Positions 11,310 through 23,481 are shown, counted from the stretch's first letter. The stretch is DNA of 64,000 nt from Harmothoe impar (GCA_947462335.1 OX381708.1:372001-436000); one strand, 5' to 3'. Notes: generated from the sequence alone by a model not told the origin. Numbers and translations are program-made.

Positions 11310-12622
11310 CACAGCTACCTGAGTAATGCATCTACCTGACACACAGTCACAGCTACCTGAGTAATGCATCTACCTGACACACAGCTACCTGAGTAATGCA
11401 TCTACCTGACACACAGCTACCTGAGTAATGCATCTACCTGACACACAGCTACCTGAGTAATGCATCTACCTGACACACAGCTACCTGAGTAACGCATCTA
11501 CCTGACACACTGCTACCTGAGTAATGCATCTACCTGACACACAGCTACCTGAGTAATGCATCTACCTGACACACAGCTACCTGAGTAATGCATCTACCTG
11601 ACACACAGCTACCTGAGTAATGCATCTACCTGACACACAGCTACCTGAGTAATGCATCTACCTGACACACAGCTACCTGAGTAATGCATCTGCCTGACAC
11701 ACAGCTACCTGAGTAATGCATCTACCTGACACACAGCTACCTGAGTAATGCATCTACCTGACACTGTCACAGCTACCTGAGTAATGCATCTACCTGACAC
11801 ACTGTCACAGCTACCTGAGTAATGCATCTACCTGACACACAGCGACCTGAGTAATGCATCTACCTGACACACAGCTACCTGAGTAATGCATCTACCTGAC
11901 ACACTGTCACAGCAACCTGAGTAATGCATCTACCTGACACACTGTCACAGCTACCTGAGTAATGCATCTACCTGACACACAGCTACCTGAGTAATGCATC
12001 TACCTGACACACAGTCACAGCTACCTGAGTAATGCATCTACCTGACACACTGTCACAGCTACCTGAGTAATGCATCTACCTGACACTGTCACAGCTACCT
12101 GAGTAATGCATCTACCTGACACACAGCTACCTGAGTAATGCATCTACCTGACACACTGTCACAGCTACCTGAGTAATGCATCTGCCTGACACACAGCTAC
12201 CTGAGTAATGCATCTACCTGACACACAGCTACCTGAGTAATGCATCTGCCTGACACACTGTCACAGCTACCTGAGTAATGCATCTACCTGACACACAGCT
12301 ACCTGAGTGATGCATCTACCTGACACACAGCTACCTGAGTAATGCATCTGCCTGACACACAGCTACCTGAGTAATGCATCTACCTGACACACAGCTACCT
12401 GAGTAATGCATCTACCTGACACTGTCACAGCTACCTGAGTAATGCATCTACCTGACACTGTCACAGCTACCTGAGTAATGCATCTACCTGACACACTGTC
12501 ACAGCTACCTGAGTAATGCATCTACCTGACACACAGCTACCTGAGTAATGCATCTACCTGACACACAGCTACCTGAGTAATGCATCTACCTGACACACAG
12601 CTACCTGAGTAATGCATCTACC
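11310..12622. repeat. 32/38-bp minisatellite
   Basis: About 38 units of ACCTGAGTAATGCATCTACC + TGACACACAGCT (32 bp), alternating irregularly with a 38-bp form carrying CACTGTCACAG. In gene A intron 3. Confidence 0.95.
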
Positions 12623-12839
12623 ATTAATTAGGTTTCATCATGGAGTTAGTATTGATACACATAATGAGGCAGTATTCATAAAATACTGAATTTGAATATT
12701 GCCAGTGATTGGGAGAGGTGCTAAATGTGCATGTCATGGTCCCCCTAGTGTGTGTAGCTGTAGGACAACTTACTTGACCATACATGATACTCCATACAGT
12801 CAGCTGACTGGTTGTATGTGTGTGGGGGGGGGGGGGGGG

Positions 12840-13126
12840 GACTGACAGGCACAGGCCGAATGAGAGCCTTCTGGTGGAGATGGTCGGCAGGGGCTGGTAG
12901 TATTAGGGTAAGGCCCGACACTTGTATGGTACGGTCATCCAGCCACGTAGACTTTGTACCTGTAGTGTTGTGTAAAGCCAGTAGATGTCTCTGGGGTATA
13001 CCTGGTCTGAGTCTACGTGCCTAGATGATCGTACCAATCGAGTGTCAGGCCTTACCCTAATACTACCACCCCCTGCAGACCATCTCTACCAGAAGGCTCT
13101 CATTCGGCCTGTGCTGACAGGTCAGG
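12840..13126. mobile_element. ~285-bp near-perfect palindrome
   Basis: GACAGGCACAGGCCGAATGA...GTAAGGCCCGACACT (12842-12923) pairs with AGTGTCAGGCCTTACC...TCATTCGGCCTGTGCTGACAG (13041-13122). Pairing continues inward (CCACGTAGACT / AGTCTACGTG). Possibly a foldback MITE. It ends 75 bp before gene A exon 4. Confidence 0.75.
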
Positions 13127-13201
13127 ACTGCTTGTCATGCTCAGTGTGAGCAGCTTCCTGGTTAAAATCTAAACCAAGATAAGGACACTCCTCCATGGCA
13201 G

Positions 13202-13264
13202 TACCAGGCCTATCGGTACCGAGCGCGGTCAGTGCTTGGTGTAGTGGTGGGTCTCTGTGTACAT
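13202..13264 (+). CDS. Gene A exon 4
   Basis: Twenty-one codons, phase 0 to phase 0, between acceptor CTCCTCCATGGCAG|T and consensus donor ACAT|GTAAGTAAGG. The frame starts YQAYRYRARS and continues into a hydrophobic run, VLGVVVGLCV. One other frame (phase 1) is also open. Phase 0 is preferred because exons 3 and 5 both require it. It lies 75 bp after a ~285-bp palindrome (12840-13126). No homologue recognised. Confidence 0.45.
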
Positions 13265-13726
13265 GTAAGTAAGGAGGGGGAGTACGTGTCCTGGGGCCAC
13301 ACTCTCAGTATGACACACGACGACAAGCTTAGACTCATACAGCTCTAAGGTACACGGGGAGTCTGAGACTCACACACACCCTACAGGGTTGATGCAGTCC
13401 AGGTGGGTTGGTATAATGCACCAATGCAGTGTTGACAATTGACAATACTCTGAGGCTGCATCAGTGCCTTATCATGTCCAATAAACCAACAGTGAGCCGC
13501 CTTACAAGGGTTAAACCGTTGGAATGCAATAAAATCTAATTTGAGACATGTAAATCTGGTTTACCTTATTCAGTGTGTAGCAGGCATGTCAGCTCTTGTA
13601 TAAGTCTGTGGGTACTCCCCACCTTTAGCCGTGCAGTGTGTACACAGACCACCACTCAGGGTTTGTTGGCATTGTAGCTAATTTGGCAAGTGTCCAGCCA
13701 GCTTACCTGGCCGATATATATAGATG

Positions 13727-13925
13727 TACTGTAAATTCTTGTGTATAAGCCTAACTCGCATATTAGTCACAACCCCAACTTTGACTAATCCTATAAGCCT
13801 AACAGGTGGTAGGAAAACTGTTAATTTAGTACTGTATTTTACGTATAAAAACTTGCATATAAGTCTGACACCGACTTTGGGCCAATCCTATAAGCCGCAC
13901 TGGTAATCTGACGCGAGTACTAGCC
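13727..13925. mobile_element. TATAAGCC-family MITE, degenerate
   Basis: Begins TACTGTAAATTCTTGTGTATAAGCC and contains three more TATAAGCC/ATAAGTC blocks. No clean right terminal repeat. Confidence 0.5.
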
Positions 13926-14739
13926 ATGGCTCCACACTCGACAACTTACGGTAGGTGCAGGATTTGGCAGCGGTATGTTGGGGTTTACCTGACCGTTATA
14001 CATACCTATAGGTGCAGGACACAGAGATGGCAGCCCACATTAGTGAAAGCATGAAGCCTTTAACTTGTGGGACATTCGTGGCACCAAATAGAAATTGTTG
14101 CAGTCTGAATTTTTTTTTCCAATCTCAATATTCGCTAAAATATTACGATCGGTAAGAAAAGAAATTCTCCAACTTGAACAAAAATATGGAAGTTGACACA
14201 TGGTAGCGTACACAGGCCAGGGTTTTGTGTTGAGTATTGAAATGCTTACTACAAGTGACCAGCAGGTTCTAGACTGTCTATGGTAACATGGATGTAGAAC
14301 ACAGGTATGTACAGTGCTCCATCCTGCCATGACGTGGGTGGGACACACAGAGGGTAGACACCATACATGGATACATTAGCAGAATGTTACTAATACAGCA
14401 ACTTCAGTGCAAAGCTTTTATTACTGTAGGATAGTGAAATATTGGTAAATAGGGCTTATTACAAGTATAACAGTTCTATATGATAATCAGAACTAGGTCT
14501 ATAACAGTGCTGTGCACTCATGCTGCTACTATTGAAGTTATTGAAGTCATGCTGAAGTCATTGTTGTAACTTGTACCTGCACATGTTATTTTAACTATAA
14601 CCTGATCAGACCCGGACAAACCACGGGGTGTAAAAAGGTATATCGGGTTCTAGTTACCATAGTTACCCCTGGGCGGTGGGGTAGGTGAGGGGCGCTGGGT
14701 TACCGAGAGTAATTAACAGTTAATTAACACCCGGGGTGC

Positions 14740-15125
14740 TGCAGGCATGATACCTCAAGTTATTTATCATCATGATGCCCGGGCGAGTAACTCACTTTGC
14801 AGCATTGGTGCATCATGCCGACCAGGGACATAATGTATCCATGCGGCGCTGGTGAGTTACTCTACAGTGCTGCATTCATGCATCAGGACAATAAAGTTCT
14901 CTTTGCATTGAAGCACTATGCTGCTCTTAAAGGGATAAATACCAGTTAGAGCAGGGGTGGAGACATTTACTATCACTATACTCAGACGAGTGACTCACTT
15001 CGCTGCAGTGATGCATCATGCCGACCAGCAGCATAATGTATCAATGCAGCGCTGGTGAGTTACAGTGCTGCATCCATGTATCATGACAATGAAAGGACAT
15101 GATGCATTAAAAACATCATGCTGTC
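14740..15125. repeat. GCATGATGCAT dispersed repeat, two copies
   Basis: Two tandem or nested copies with GAGTAACTCACTTTGCAGCA, GCATCATGCCGACCAG and GGTGAGTTACT..CAGTGCTGCATTCATGCATCA, followed by CTTAAAGGGATAA. Internally palindromic. Confidence 0.6.
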
Positions 15126-15435
15126 CTTAAAGGGATAACTAGCAGTGGATGAGAGCCTAGTTAGAGGCTGGTCAGGCAGGCAGGGAGGGTGACCGGGTAA
15201 GTTATCCGGGTACACCATGAGGACTGTATAACACACCATACTGACATGGTCCACCTTCACCCACACCTGCATGTCTGGTACCAGTCAGGATATACACTCT
15301 GTGATCTACATTCTGGGAGGACTACCAAGTCACACCTCACATATACCCCCCCCCCCCCCACTTTCCATCCCCTGCTTGTCCACCACATGAGTGACACCTG
15401 TCTAAACTCCTCATCTCCCTTTCCCTTATATAGCC

Positions 15436-15640
15436 CGACTGTAAATTTCCATGTATAAGCCACATCCCCGACTTAAACCAATGGTATAAGTGTCACAGGG
15501 GGTCTGAAAACTGCTAATTTGGTACTGTACTATACTTATAAAAAACCCTTGTATAAGCCGCACCTTATATACACATGTTTGATATCAAATTAAAGTTGAG
15601 TCTGATTTGCGGCTTTCACGCACAAATTTAGGTACCTGCC
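15436..15640. mobile_element. TATAAGCC-family element, degenerate
   Basis: CTGTAAATTTCCATGTATAAGCC..., then GTCTGAAAACTGCTAATTTGG and CTTGTATAAGCCGCACC. The same internal order is seen at 4430-4570 and 39020-39230. Confidence 0.45.
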
Positions 15641-15947
15641 ATGCCTGGAGCTGGGTGGCCGTGTGCGGGGCGGCCGGTCCTCCACATCCTCTATCTGTCC
15701 TGGTAAACTACCCTCCATGTCACACCTTGTCCACAGGCTGCCCCCTCTCCATGTACCCTGTACACAGCTGTAACCTGCCGGGGTAGGATCCCACTGTGAG
15801 TCTGTGTGTGGTATCGGCCACTGACGGGGCAGCTCCCCGTTATCTACCACCTCTCCCAGCACGCTCACATGCTGCCTAATAAGCATGCTTATATCATGGG
15901 GAGTCACTGCGGCAGAAAATCCACCTTGTCATACCCTCATATTGAAT

Positions 15948-16668
15948 ATTATAGCCTTGACCCCTCTCGTATAGCCTTGTTACCTAGTCTATTCCTCCCC
16001 CATAGTCATAAAACCTTGATACTCTTGGCCTCCGCGATATAGCCTTGACACCTGCAGTTCCGTCATATAGCCTCTACACCCGCGTCTTCCTCATATAGCC
16101 TCGACACCCATGTCTCCCTCACATAGCATCGACACCCATGTCTCCCTCATATAGCCTCGACACCCGCGACTCCCTCAAATAGCCTTGACACCCGCGTCTC
16201 CCTCATATAGCCTGACACCCACGTCTCCCTCAAATAGCCTTGACACCCGCGTCTCCCTCATATAGCCTCGACACCCGCGACTCCCTCAAATAGCCTTGAC
16301 ACCCGCGTCTCCCTCATATAGCCTCGACACCCATCACTCCCTCATATAGCCTTGACACCCGCGTCTCCCTCATATAGCCTTGTCACCCATCACTCCCTCA
16401 CATAGCCTCGACACCCGCGTCTCCCTCATATAGCCTCGACACCCGCGTCTCCCTCATATAGCCTCGACACCCAAATCTCCCTCACATAGCCTCGACACCC
16501 ACGTCTCCCTCACATAGCCTGACACCCATCACTCCCTCATATAGCCTCGACACCCCGGCTCCCTCATATAGCCTCGACACCCGCGTCTCCCTCATATAGC
16601 CTTGACACCCGCGTCTCCCTCACATAGCCTCGACACCCGCGTCTCCCTCATATAGCCTCGACATGTCC
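15948..16668. repeat. 28-bp minisatellite ending at a splice acceptor
   Basis: About 24 units of CTCGACACCCGCGTCTCCCT + CATATAGC. The pyrimidine-rich unit ends in ATAG, and the last unit runs into the TTTTGCAG acceptor of gene A exon 5. Confidence 0.93.
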
Positions 16669-16679
16669 TTGTTTTGCAG

Positions 16680-16768
16680 TACGGGTTCCCCATAGCCGGG
16701 TGTCAGGGTATTATCAGTGTGAATTACAGGGATACAGATAAGGCCCCTGACTACATAGTGCTGGTCAT
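16680..16768 (+). CDS. Gene A exon 5
   Basis: The acceptor is excellent: TGTCCTTGTTTTGCAG|T. Frame 0 reads YGFPIAGCQGIISVNYRD and then TDKAPDYIVLV, with a natural mix of hydrophobic and charged residues and no low-complexity content. The donor is GGTCAT|GTGATG (phase 2), six bases of exon-like CAT|GT type seen at several gene A junctions. Without splicing, an in-frame TGA follows at 16770. The acceptor directly follows the 28-bp array (ending ~16665), and the donor is followed by a (GT)n-Gn tract. This is one of the better calls, although the family is unknown. Confidence 0.6.
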
Positions 16769-17689
16769 GTGATGTGTGTGTGTGTGGGGGGGGGGGGGGT
16801 ACATGTCAGCGTAGGCCACCTGTAGACCACCTGTGTATAGTATACAGTACAGAGCAGGACGGTGAGCGAGGCGTCGACCTGTGGTATCAGTCAGTGAGAG
16901 TCGTGATGTAAACCAGTCAGCGCTTGTCCCTTAATTAGCCCCACAGTACTACAGTTTTCACATCACTCTTCTGAAACGTCCCCAGAACCCTCTCTGTATC
17001 ATGAACAGTTGATTAAAAAAAATGTATCTTTTTGTTATTCTTAATTCTTTAGGTATTTCCCCAATAGGCGAACATGCTCACAAAATGGGTTTTTTCTTCT
17101 TGTTTCCTTTAAATTTGGTAAAATATGGGTGCTGTGTGATAAAAGTAAGATTGAAACCTGTTCCTATTGACATCTTATCTTTACAGTTGAATCACTACAA
17201 ACAATCTGTAAGTTGTACCATTTAACAATTCTTATATCTCATAATTAATTAAAGCATATAAATCAGTGGCTGTCTCAGTGTGTGACAAACATGGCTACCA
17301 ATGAGGTTACAGATCCGCTATCACAAGGTGGGTGGGGGGGGGGGGGGGTTGGTGCTACTATGGAGACGACCCTTAGCGGAGAGCTCTCTGTGAGAGATAA
17401 GGAGACTTCTGTGGACTTCCAGCACTATAAATGGCTGATGGGTCAGAATTTCCAGAGCCTTTTATTTTGGGAAGAAAAATGCCACTCCCTTTCAGTGAAT
17501 TTGGCTCAAAGACTGAAACTCTACCTTTAAGACGATCCAACCTATAATACCATGTAAAATATACTTAAAAATCGGTTTATTTTTAATTTAATTCATTTAA
17601 ATCCCTGTTAAGACGAACCCCTATCTCAGGAGGAAATAAATGCCCTAAATATGCTTCTTAAATGCAGGGGTTTTGTGGTACTTTGTTAA

Positions 17690-18345
17690 ATGATGATATC
17701 ACTAGGCATGATTGGCAGTCAGATAGTAGTGGGTGAGGGGTTCAGCAAACTGATATCACTAGGCGTGATTGGCAGTCAGATAGCAGTGGGTGAGGGGGTT
17801 CAGCAAACTGATATCACTAGGCGTGATTGGCAGTCAGATAGCAGTGGGTGAGGGGGTTCAGCAAACTGATATCACTAGGCGTGATTGGCAGTCAGATAGC
17901 AGTGGGTGAGGGGGTTCAGCAAACTGATATCACTAGGCGTGATTGGCAGTCAGATAGCAGTGGGTCAGGGGGGTTCAGCAAACTGATGATGTCACTAGGC
18001 ATGATTGGCAGTCAGATAGCAGTGGGTAGGGGGTACAGCAAACTGATGATGTCACTAGGCATGATTGGCAGTCAGATAGCAGTGGGTAGGGGGTACAGCA
18101 AACTGATGATGTCACTAGGCATGATTGGCAGTCAGATAGCAGTGGGTAGGGGGTACAGCAAACTGATGATGTCACTAGGCATGATTGGCAGTCAGATAGC
18201 AGTGGGTAGGGGGTACAGCAAACTGATGATGTCACTAGGCATGATTGGCAGTCAGATAGCAGTGGGTGGGGGGGTTCAGCAAACTGATGATATCACTAGG
18301 CGTGATTGGCAGTCAGATAGTAGTGGGGGAGGGGGTTCAGCAAAC
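17690..18345. repeat. 55-60-bp minisatellite
   Basis: About 11 units of CACTAGGCATGATTGGCAGT + CAGATAGCAGTGGGTAGGGG + GTACAGCAAACTGATGATGT. The middle four units are identical 60-mers, with shorter variants at both ends. Confidence 0.92.
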
Positions 18346-18528
18346 AGCCTCAGTCAGAGACAGGTCATCACGTGACAGACCCCCCCCCCCCCCCACAGTG
18401 AGCTGTAGTCCCCAGCTCACCCAGCCTAAGGTTTTACGGTATTTGTTTTGTTTTTGTTTTTCTTACTAAGGATGGTATGGTGCAGTGGTGTACTTTCGTA
18501 AGCAGTTAGTAAAAACGGCCCAAACTCG

Positions 18529-18752
18529 TACTGTAAATCCTCGGTTATAAGCCCACCTTGCTTATAAGCCAAATGTGAGTTTGGGAGTAAAATTTCGGCT
18601 TATACCAAAAGTGTTTTAAATTTGTTTTCCCTATGTTCCTACATTATCAAAACCTTGCCTATAAGCTGAATGGGAGTTTGGGGCTTAAAATTTGGCTTAT
18701 AGCAAATAAAAACGCCAAGTTTTATTTGGCTTATAACCGAGGTTTTACGGTA
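18529..18752. mobile_element. MITE, TA-flanked (TATAAGCC family)
   Basis: Terminal inverted repeats CTGTAAATCCTCGGTTATAA and TTATAACCGAGGTTTTACGG with TA on both sides. AT-rich core with further GCTTATAAGCC copies. The TA duplication and TIR form suggest the Tc1/mariner/pogo superfamily. No transposase. Confidence 0.75.
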
Positions 18753-18964
18753 ATATCAACAATTTCTATGATAGCTGTGCCGTCTATGCAGGTGACAGGT
18801 ACACCACACACAGGCCCCATGAGTCTAGATATACCTCTGTTATATACACGGCTCAATATGCCTGCTTGTTTTGTCTTTTTCTTATTGAGGATAATATGGT
18901 GCAGCCTATAAATGCAGGTGTGACACAGGGGTGACACAGGGGTGACCACACAGGTAGGAGCCGA

Positions 18965-19191
18965 TACCGTAAAACCTTGCGTATAAGCCTAACGCCGTAT
19001 GAGCCCCCCCCCTCTACCTTAGAGGAATCATTTAAGGCTGAATGGGAGTCTGGAAACTCCTATTTTAGCACTGTACTATAGGAGCAAAAACACTTGTATA
19101 AGCCACACCCCGACCATGGGCCGATCCTATAAGCCGCACCAGCGATCTGACTTTCGTCCTAACTGTGGCTTTTACACGATGTTTTACGGTA
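18965..19191. mobile_element. MITE, TA-flanked (TATAAGCC family)
   Basis: Starts TACCGTAAAACCTTGCGTAT and ends ACACGATGTTTTACGGTA. Internal TATAAGCC blocks as in its neighbours. Confidence 0.7.
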
Positions 19192-19229
19192 GTCAATATA
19201 GACACAGCACACAGGTAGCCCATGTGTGG

Positions 19230-20445
19230 ACACAGGTACACAGTCTAATGTAGGCCCCATGTGTAGGCCCCATGTGTAGGCCCCATGTGTAGGCCCCATG
19301 TGTAGACACAGCTACAGTCTAATGTAGGCCCCATGAGTAGGCCCCATGTGTAGGCCCCATGTGTAGGCCCCATGTGTAGGCCCCATGTGTAGACACAGCT
19401 ACAGTCTAATGTAGGCCCCATGTGTAGGCCCCATGTGTAGGTCCCATGTTTAGGCCCCATGTGTAGGCCCCATGTGTAGACACAGCTACAGTCTAATGTA
19501 GGCCCCATGTTTAGGCCCCATGTGTAGGCCCCATGTGTAGACACAGGTACACAGTCTAATGTAGGCCCCATGTGTAGGCCCCATGTGTAGGCCCCATGTG
19601 TAGGCCCCATGTGTAGGTCCCATGTGTAGACAAAGGAACACAGTCTAATGTAGGCCCCATGTGTAGGCCCCATGTGTAGGCTCCATGTGTAGGTCCCATG
19701 TGTAGGCCCCATGTGTAGGCCCCATGTGTAGGCCCCATGTGTAGACACAGGTACACAGTCTAATGTAGGCCCCATGTGTAGGTCCCATGTGTAGGCCCCA
19801 TGTGTAGGCCCCATGTGTAGACAAAGGAACACAGTCTAATGTAGGCCCCATGTGTAGGCCCCATGTGTAGGCCCCATGTGTAGGCCCCATGTGTAGGCCC
19901 CATGTTTAGGCCCCATGTGTAGGCCCCATGTGTAGACACGGGTACACAGTCTAATGTAGGCCCCATGTGTAGGTCCCATGTGTAGGCCCCATGTGTAGGC
20001 CCCATGTGTAGGCCCCATGTGTAGACAAAGGAACACAGTCTAATGTAGGCCCCATGTGTAGGCCCCATGTGTAGGCCCCATGTGTAGGTCCCATGTGTAG
20101 ACAAAGGAACACAGTCTAATGTAGGCCCCATGTGTAGGCCCCATGTGTAGGCCCCATGTGTAGGTCCCATGTGTAGGCCCCATGTGTAGGTCCCATGTGT
20201 AGACAAAGGAACACAGTCTAATGTAGGCCCCATGTGTAGGCCCCATGTGTAGGCCCCATGTGTAGGTCCCATGTGTAGGCCCCATGTGTAGGCCCCATGT
20301 GTAGACAAAGGAACACAGTCTAATGTAGGCCCCATGTGTAGGCCCCATGTGTAGGCCCCATGTGTAGGCCCCATGTGTAGGTCCCATGTGTAGGCCCCAT
20401 GTGTAGGCCCCATGTGTAGACACAGGTACACAGTCTAATGTAGCC
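19230..20445. repeat. 13-bp minisatellite with higher-order structure
   Basis: TAGGCCCCATGTG repeated in runs of 4-8, each run closed by a ~24-nt spacer (AGACACAGGTACACAGTCTAAT or the AAAGGAA variant). About twelve higher-order blocks. Produces long overlapping minus ORFs (MGPTHGAYTWGL) that I do not consider coding. Confidence 0.95.
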
Positions 20446-21455
20446 CCAGGAGTTACTATACGACACAGGTCTAGGAGACATGAGTCAATATAACACAGTC
20501 TAATGTAGGCCCCATGAGTTACTATACGACACAGGTCTAGGAGACATGAGTCAATATAACACACAGTCTAATGTAGACCCATGAGTTACTATACGACACA
20601 GGTCTAGGAGACATGAGTCAATATAACACACAGTCTAATGTAGACCCATGAGTTACTATACGACACAGGTCTAGGAGACATGAGTCAATATAACACACAG
20701 TCTAATGTAGACCCATGAGTTACTATACGACACAGGTCTAGGAGACATGAGTCAATATAACACACAGTCTAATGTAGACCCATGAGTTACTATACGACAC
20801 AGGTCTAGGAGACATGAGTCAATATAACACAAAGTCTAATGTAGACCCATGAGTTACTATACGACACAGGTCTAGGAGACATGAGTCAATATAACACAAA
20901 GTCTAATGTAGACCCATGAGTTACTATACGACACAGGTCTAGGAGACATGAGTCAATATAACACACAGTCTAATGTAGACCCATGAGTTACTATACGACA
21001 CAGGTCTAGGAGACATGAGTCAATATAACACACAGTCTAATGTAGGCCCAGGAGTTACTATACGACACAGGTCTAGGAGACATGAGTCAATATAACACAC
21101 AGTCTAATGTAGACCCATGAGTTACTATACGACACAGGTCTAGGAGACATGAGTCAATATAACACACAGTCTAATGTAGGCCCAGGAGTTACTATACGAC
21201 ACAAGTCTAGGAGACATGAGTCAATATAACACACAGATACAGTCTAATGTAGGCCCAGGAGTTACTATACGACACAAGTCTAGGAGACATGAGTCAATAT
21301 AACACACAGTCTAATGTAGGCCCAGGAGTTACTATACGACACAGATCTAGGAGACATGAGTCAATATAACACACAGTCTAATGTAGGCCCAGGAGTTACT
21401 ATACGACACAGGTCTAGGAGACATGAGTCAATATAACACACAGATACAGTCTAAT
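20446..21455. repeat. ~67-bp minisatellite
   Basis: About 15 units of AGTCTAATGTAGACCCATGA + GTTACTATACGACACAGGTC + TAGGAGACATGAGTCAATAT. It begins with the AGTCTAATGTAG spacer of the preceding 13-bp array, so the two arrays share a seed. Confidence 0.95.
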
Positions 21456-22440
21456 ATAGACCAGCTACACTAGTACTCAGCTAGCCTGGGCCCCTCACTG
21501 CAGCCTATTCCAGCCAGGACAGTTTGGTGATAACCTGTCTCTATTAGCACATTAGCAGACAGGTACCCAGGCTAGGTAATGTACAGGTGTGTGTGTGGGG
21601 GGGGTACACACTTTACACACAGATAGTGCACAGAAACAGACAGTGACAGCGGCTTTATAAGATTACCGTTATCTCATGTACACAACATGCTAATCTCCAC
21701 CGTCCTTAATGGTCAGCCAGCACCAGGGAGACCCTACCATCCTAACCGGTGTATAGTGTTGGTCATTCTGTCACGAGATCCAAGGTGGCGACGGTAGTGG
21801 CCATAGTCTCTGTCTGTGTACTACTTGAACTCTCCAAGTATAGTGCTGGTTAGTTCTTTGATTTATTTGACAAATTGGGGGCAGAGATGTTGAACCCAAA
21901 AAATTGTATCTGCTTATATTTACCTCTGAGCAAATCTGAGACTACTCTTGTACATCTATCTCTGCCTCAAATTGGTCCCCTGAAAACCATGCGGTGGTTA
22001 GAATTCTACCACTTCACACCAGGGAATACAACCCTGGCAAACAACGACCGACATACGACTAGTGACATGATCTAGGATTTCCCATTATTTATATATCATC
22101 ACCAAGCACCCCCCCCCCCCCCAGCCTCCTAAAGTAGCAGTGAGTAGAGAAATACTGAGAGATATTAACATTGGTGCGTGGATTGCTGTCCTGAGAAACA
22201 TATAGTGGTGCACAGCATTGCCTGGACAAAGCGGCTCACACGGTGTGGCCGTGCATACATCAGCACGGTTTGTGTTACTCCACCTACGCCGGAGTACTCA
22301 CAACGGGGGGGGGAGGCTACCTGTTTGAGCGAAAAAGCCAGTGCGTTACTACACAACAAAGGGCCACAGAAGTAAAAAAGTTTAGGGTTTTACAGATTTT
22401 CAACCCGCACAGGGCGGGTTGAAGGAGTAAAAATCTCACT
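21456..22440. other. Unique intronic sequence
   Basis: No convincing exon. An inverted pair GCTAGCCTGGG / CCCAGGCTAG (21481-21576), a (GT)nGn tract at 21588 and a C14 run at 22111. Confidence 0.45.
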
Positions 22441-22590
22441 GCCAGTGCTGCATTCAAGCACCATGGCGACCTTACAGGATTGAGACACTCCCGACAGTTT
22501 GGCATGATGCACCAATGCAGCACCCCCAGCAATGGTGCATCATGCCGACAAATGTCTTATTTTAGCGACATGCCGTCCATAAAGGACTTG
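22440..22590. repeat. GCATGATGCAT dispersed repeat copy
   Basis: CAGTGCTGCATTCAAGCACC, GATTGAGACACTCCCGACAG, GCATGATGCACCAATGCAGC and GCATCATGCCGACAAATG..CCGTCCATAAAGG, in the same order as in the copies at 39470, 43620, 49490 and 60240. Confidence 0.6.
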
Positions 22591-22656
22591 ACAACAGTCG
22601 CTTCCTCCACAGAGTGTGTTTTGTGTGGTATAACAGGAGCAGTAGCTTCCTGCACA

Positions 22657-22658
<2 letters not shown>

Positions 22659-22718
<60 letters not shown>

Positions 22719-22722
22719 GTGG
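22659..22722. repeat. (GT)n microsatellite
   Basis: About 30 GT dinucleotides with one TAT interruption, 130 bp before the exon 6 acceptor. Confidence 0.95.
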
Positions 22723-22853
22723 GTTGTGTGCTTCCTGTACACCACACAGGTACTAACACAGGTGGTCCTCCCCTATACAACACTAACAATGGGTTACCAT
22801 GACGACATTCACTCCTCATTATCACTCTCCAACCACCCCCTTTGTGTGCGCAG

Positions 22854-22918
22854 ACACTGGTCTCCAATCAGAGTCTTTGAGTCAGCAGTCTGTACAGCAG
22901 CAGGAGGAGGAGGCGCGG
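22854..22918 (+). CDS. Gene A exon 6
   Basis: The acceptor is excellent, with a long pyrimidine-rich run ending CCTTTGTGTGCGCAG|A. Phase 2, as required by exon 5, reads HWSPIRVFESAVCTAA, then a Gly run from GGAGGAGG, and ends at CGCGG|GTTAAG (phase 1). A competing phase-1 frame reads TGLQSESLSQQSVQQQ and stays open to a TAG at 22996. Exon identity is therefore more secure than frame or 3' boundary. The intron to exon 7 would be 96 nt. Confidence 0.5.
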
Positions 22919-23014
22919 GTTAAGGAGCCGCCTCACAAACAGTTTACGTGTTACCATGGTTACCGCTCTCAGTGCTGCAGCGTCTCGTGTTGCTAGGCAA
23001 CCCGCTACCTGCAG

Positions 23015-23069
23015 CCCGGTCCGGCCGTACCTCGGGACTGTCCCCGATACATGACATACTGACACACCT
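23015..23069 (+). CDS. Gene A exon 7
   Basis: The acceptor CCCGCTACCTGCAG|C is followed by 55 nt that are open only in the phase-1 frame through the donor ACACACCT|GTAAGA. It reads RSGRTSGLSPIHDILTH. It leaves in phase 2, exactly what exon 8 needs. The chain of exons 6-7-8 therefore reads without a stop. The region is GC-rich relative to its flanks. Confidence 0.45.
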
Positions 23070-23317
23070 GTAAGACGTCAAGACCTCAGCCGTATCTCTG
23101 ACATCAAGACTCAGTCACTGCCATCTTGTCATTTGTTATTGTCCCTTCAGTCTCTGTCCATCTCAGACCAATTACTTTGGCAAGGCCAGTCTATTAAGGC
23201 ATAGATAAGGCTGGATGAGTTGGTGAGAACCCATAATCAGACCATATTAGTTTAACATCCCTTCAGAATATCATTATGGTCAGCAGTAGCCTAATTATCA
23301 AAGAGGAGTAAGACAAT

Positions 23318-23481
23318 GTGGTGGTGGTGGTGGTGGTGGTGGTGGTGGTGGTGGTGGTGGTGGTGGGGGTGGTGGTGGTGGGGGTGGTGGTGGTGGTGGT
23401 GGTGGTGGGGGTGGTGGTGGTGGTGGTGGTGGTGGGGGTGGTGGTGGTGGTGGTGGTGGTGGTGGTGGTGGTGGTGGGGGG
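23318..23481. repeat. (GGT)n trinucleotide array
   Basis: About 160 bp of GGT with scattered GGG interruptions, open in all frames. G-quadruplex-prone on the plus strand. Confidence 0.95.

Noticed and set aside
17255..17530. TATA-like CATATAAAT, a TCAGTG initiator and an ATG frame (MATNEVTDPLSQ) to 17530
   Set aside because: The frame passes through a G-run and has no convincing continuation. It lies within a gene A intron. It could be a small nested gene but is not supported enough to annotate.
18350..18430. C14-ACAG acceptor-like site and frame SCSPQLTQPK
   Set aside because: Poly-C tract adjacent to an array and MITE. Its phase fits no neighbour.
19245..20564. Overlapping minus ORFs with MGPTHGAYTWGL repeats
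   Set aside because: Produced by a 13-bp unit that lacks stops in every frame on that strand. Several overlapping frames are open at once.
22799..22996. Phase-1 frame of exon 6 (QQSVQQQEEEARVKEPP) running to a stop at 22996
   Set aside because: Plausible, but entry from exon 5 requires the other phase. Kept only as an alternative in the exon 6 entry.
23157..23210. Strong plus acceptor TTATTGTCCCTTCAG and short frame SLSISDQLLWQG
   Set aside because: Stops soon in all frames and does not fit the exon 7 to 8 junction, which already matches in phase.
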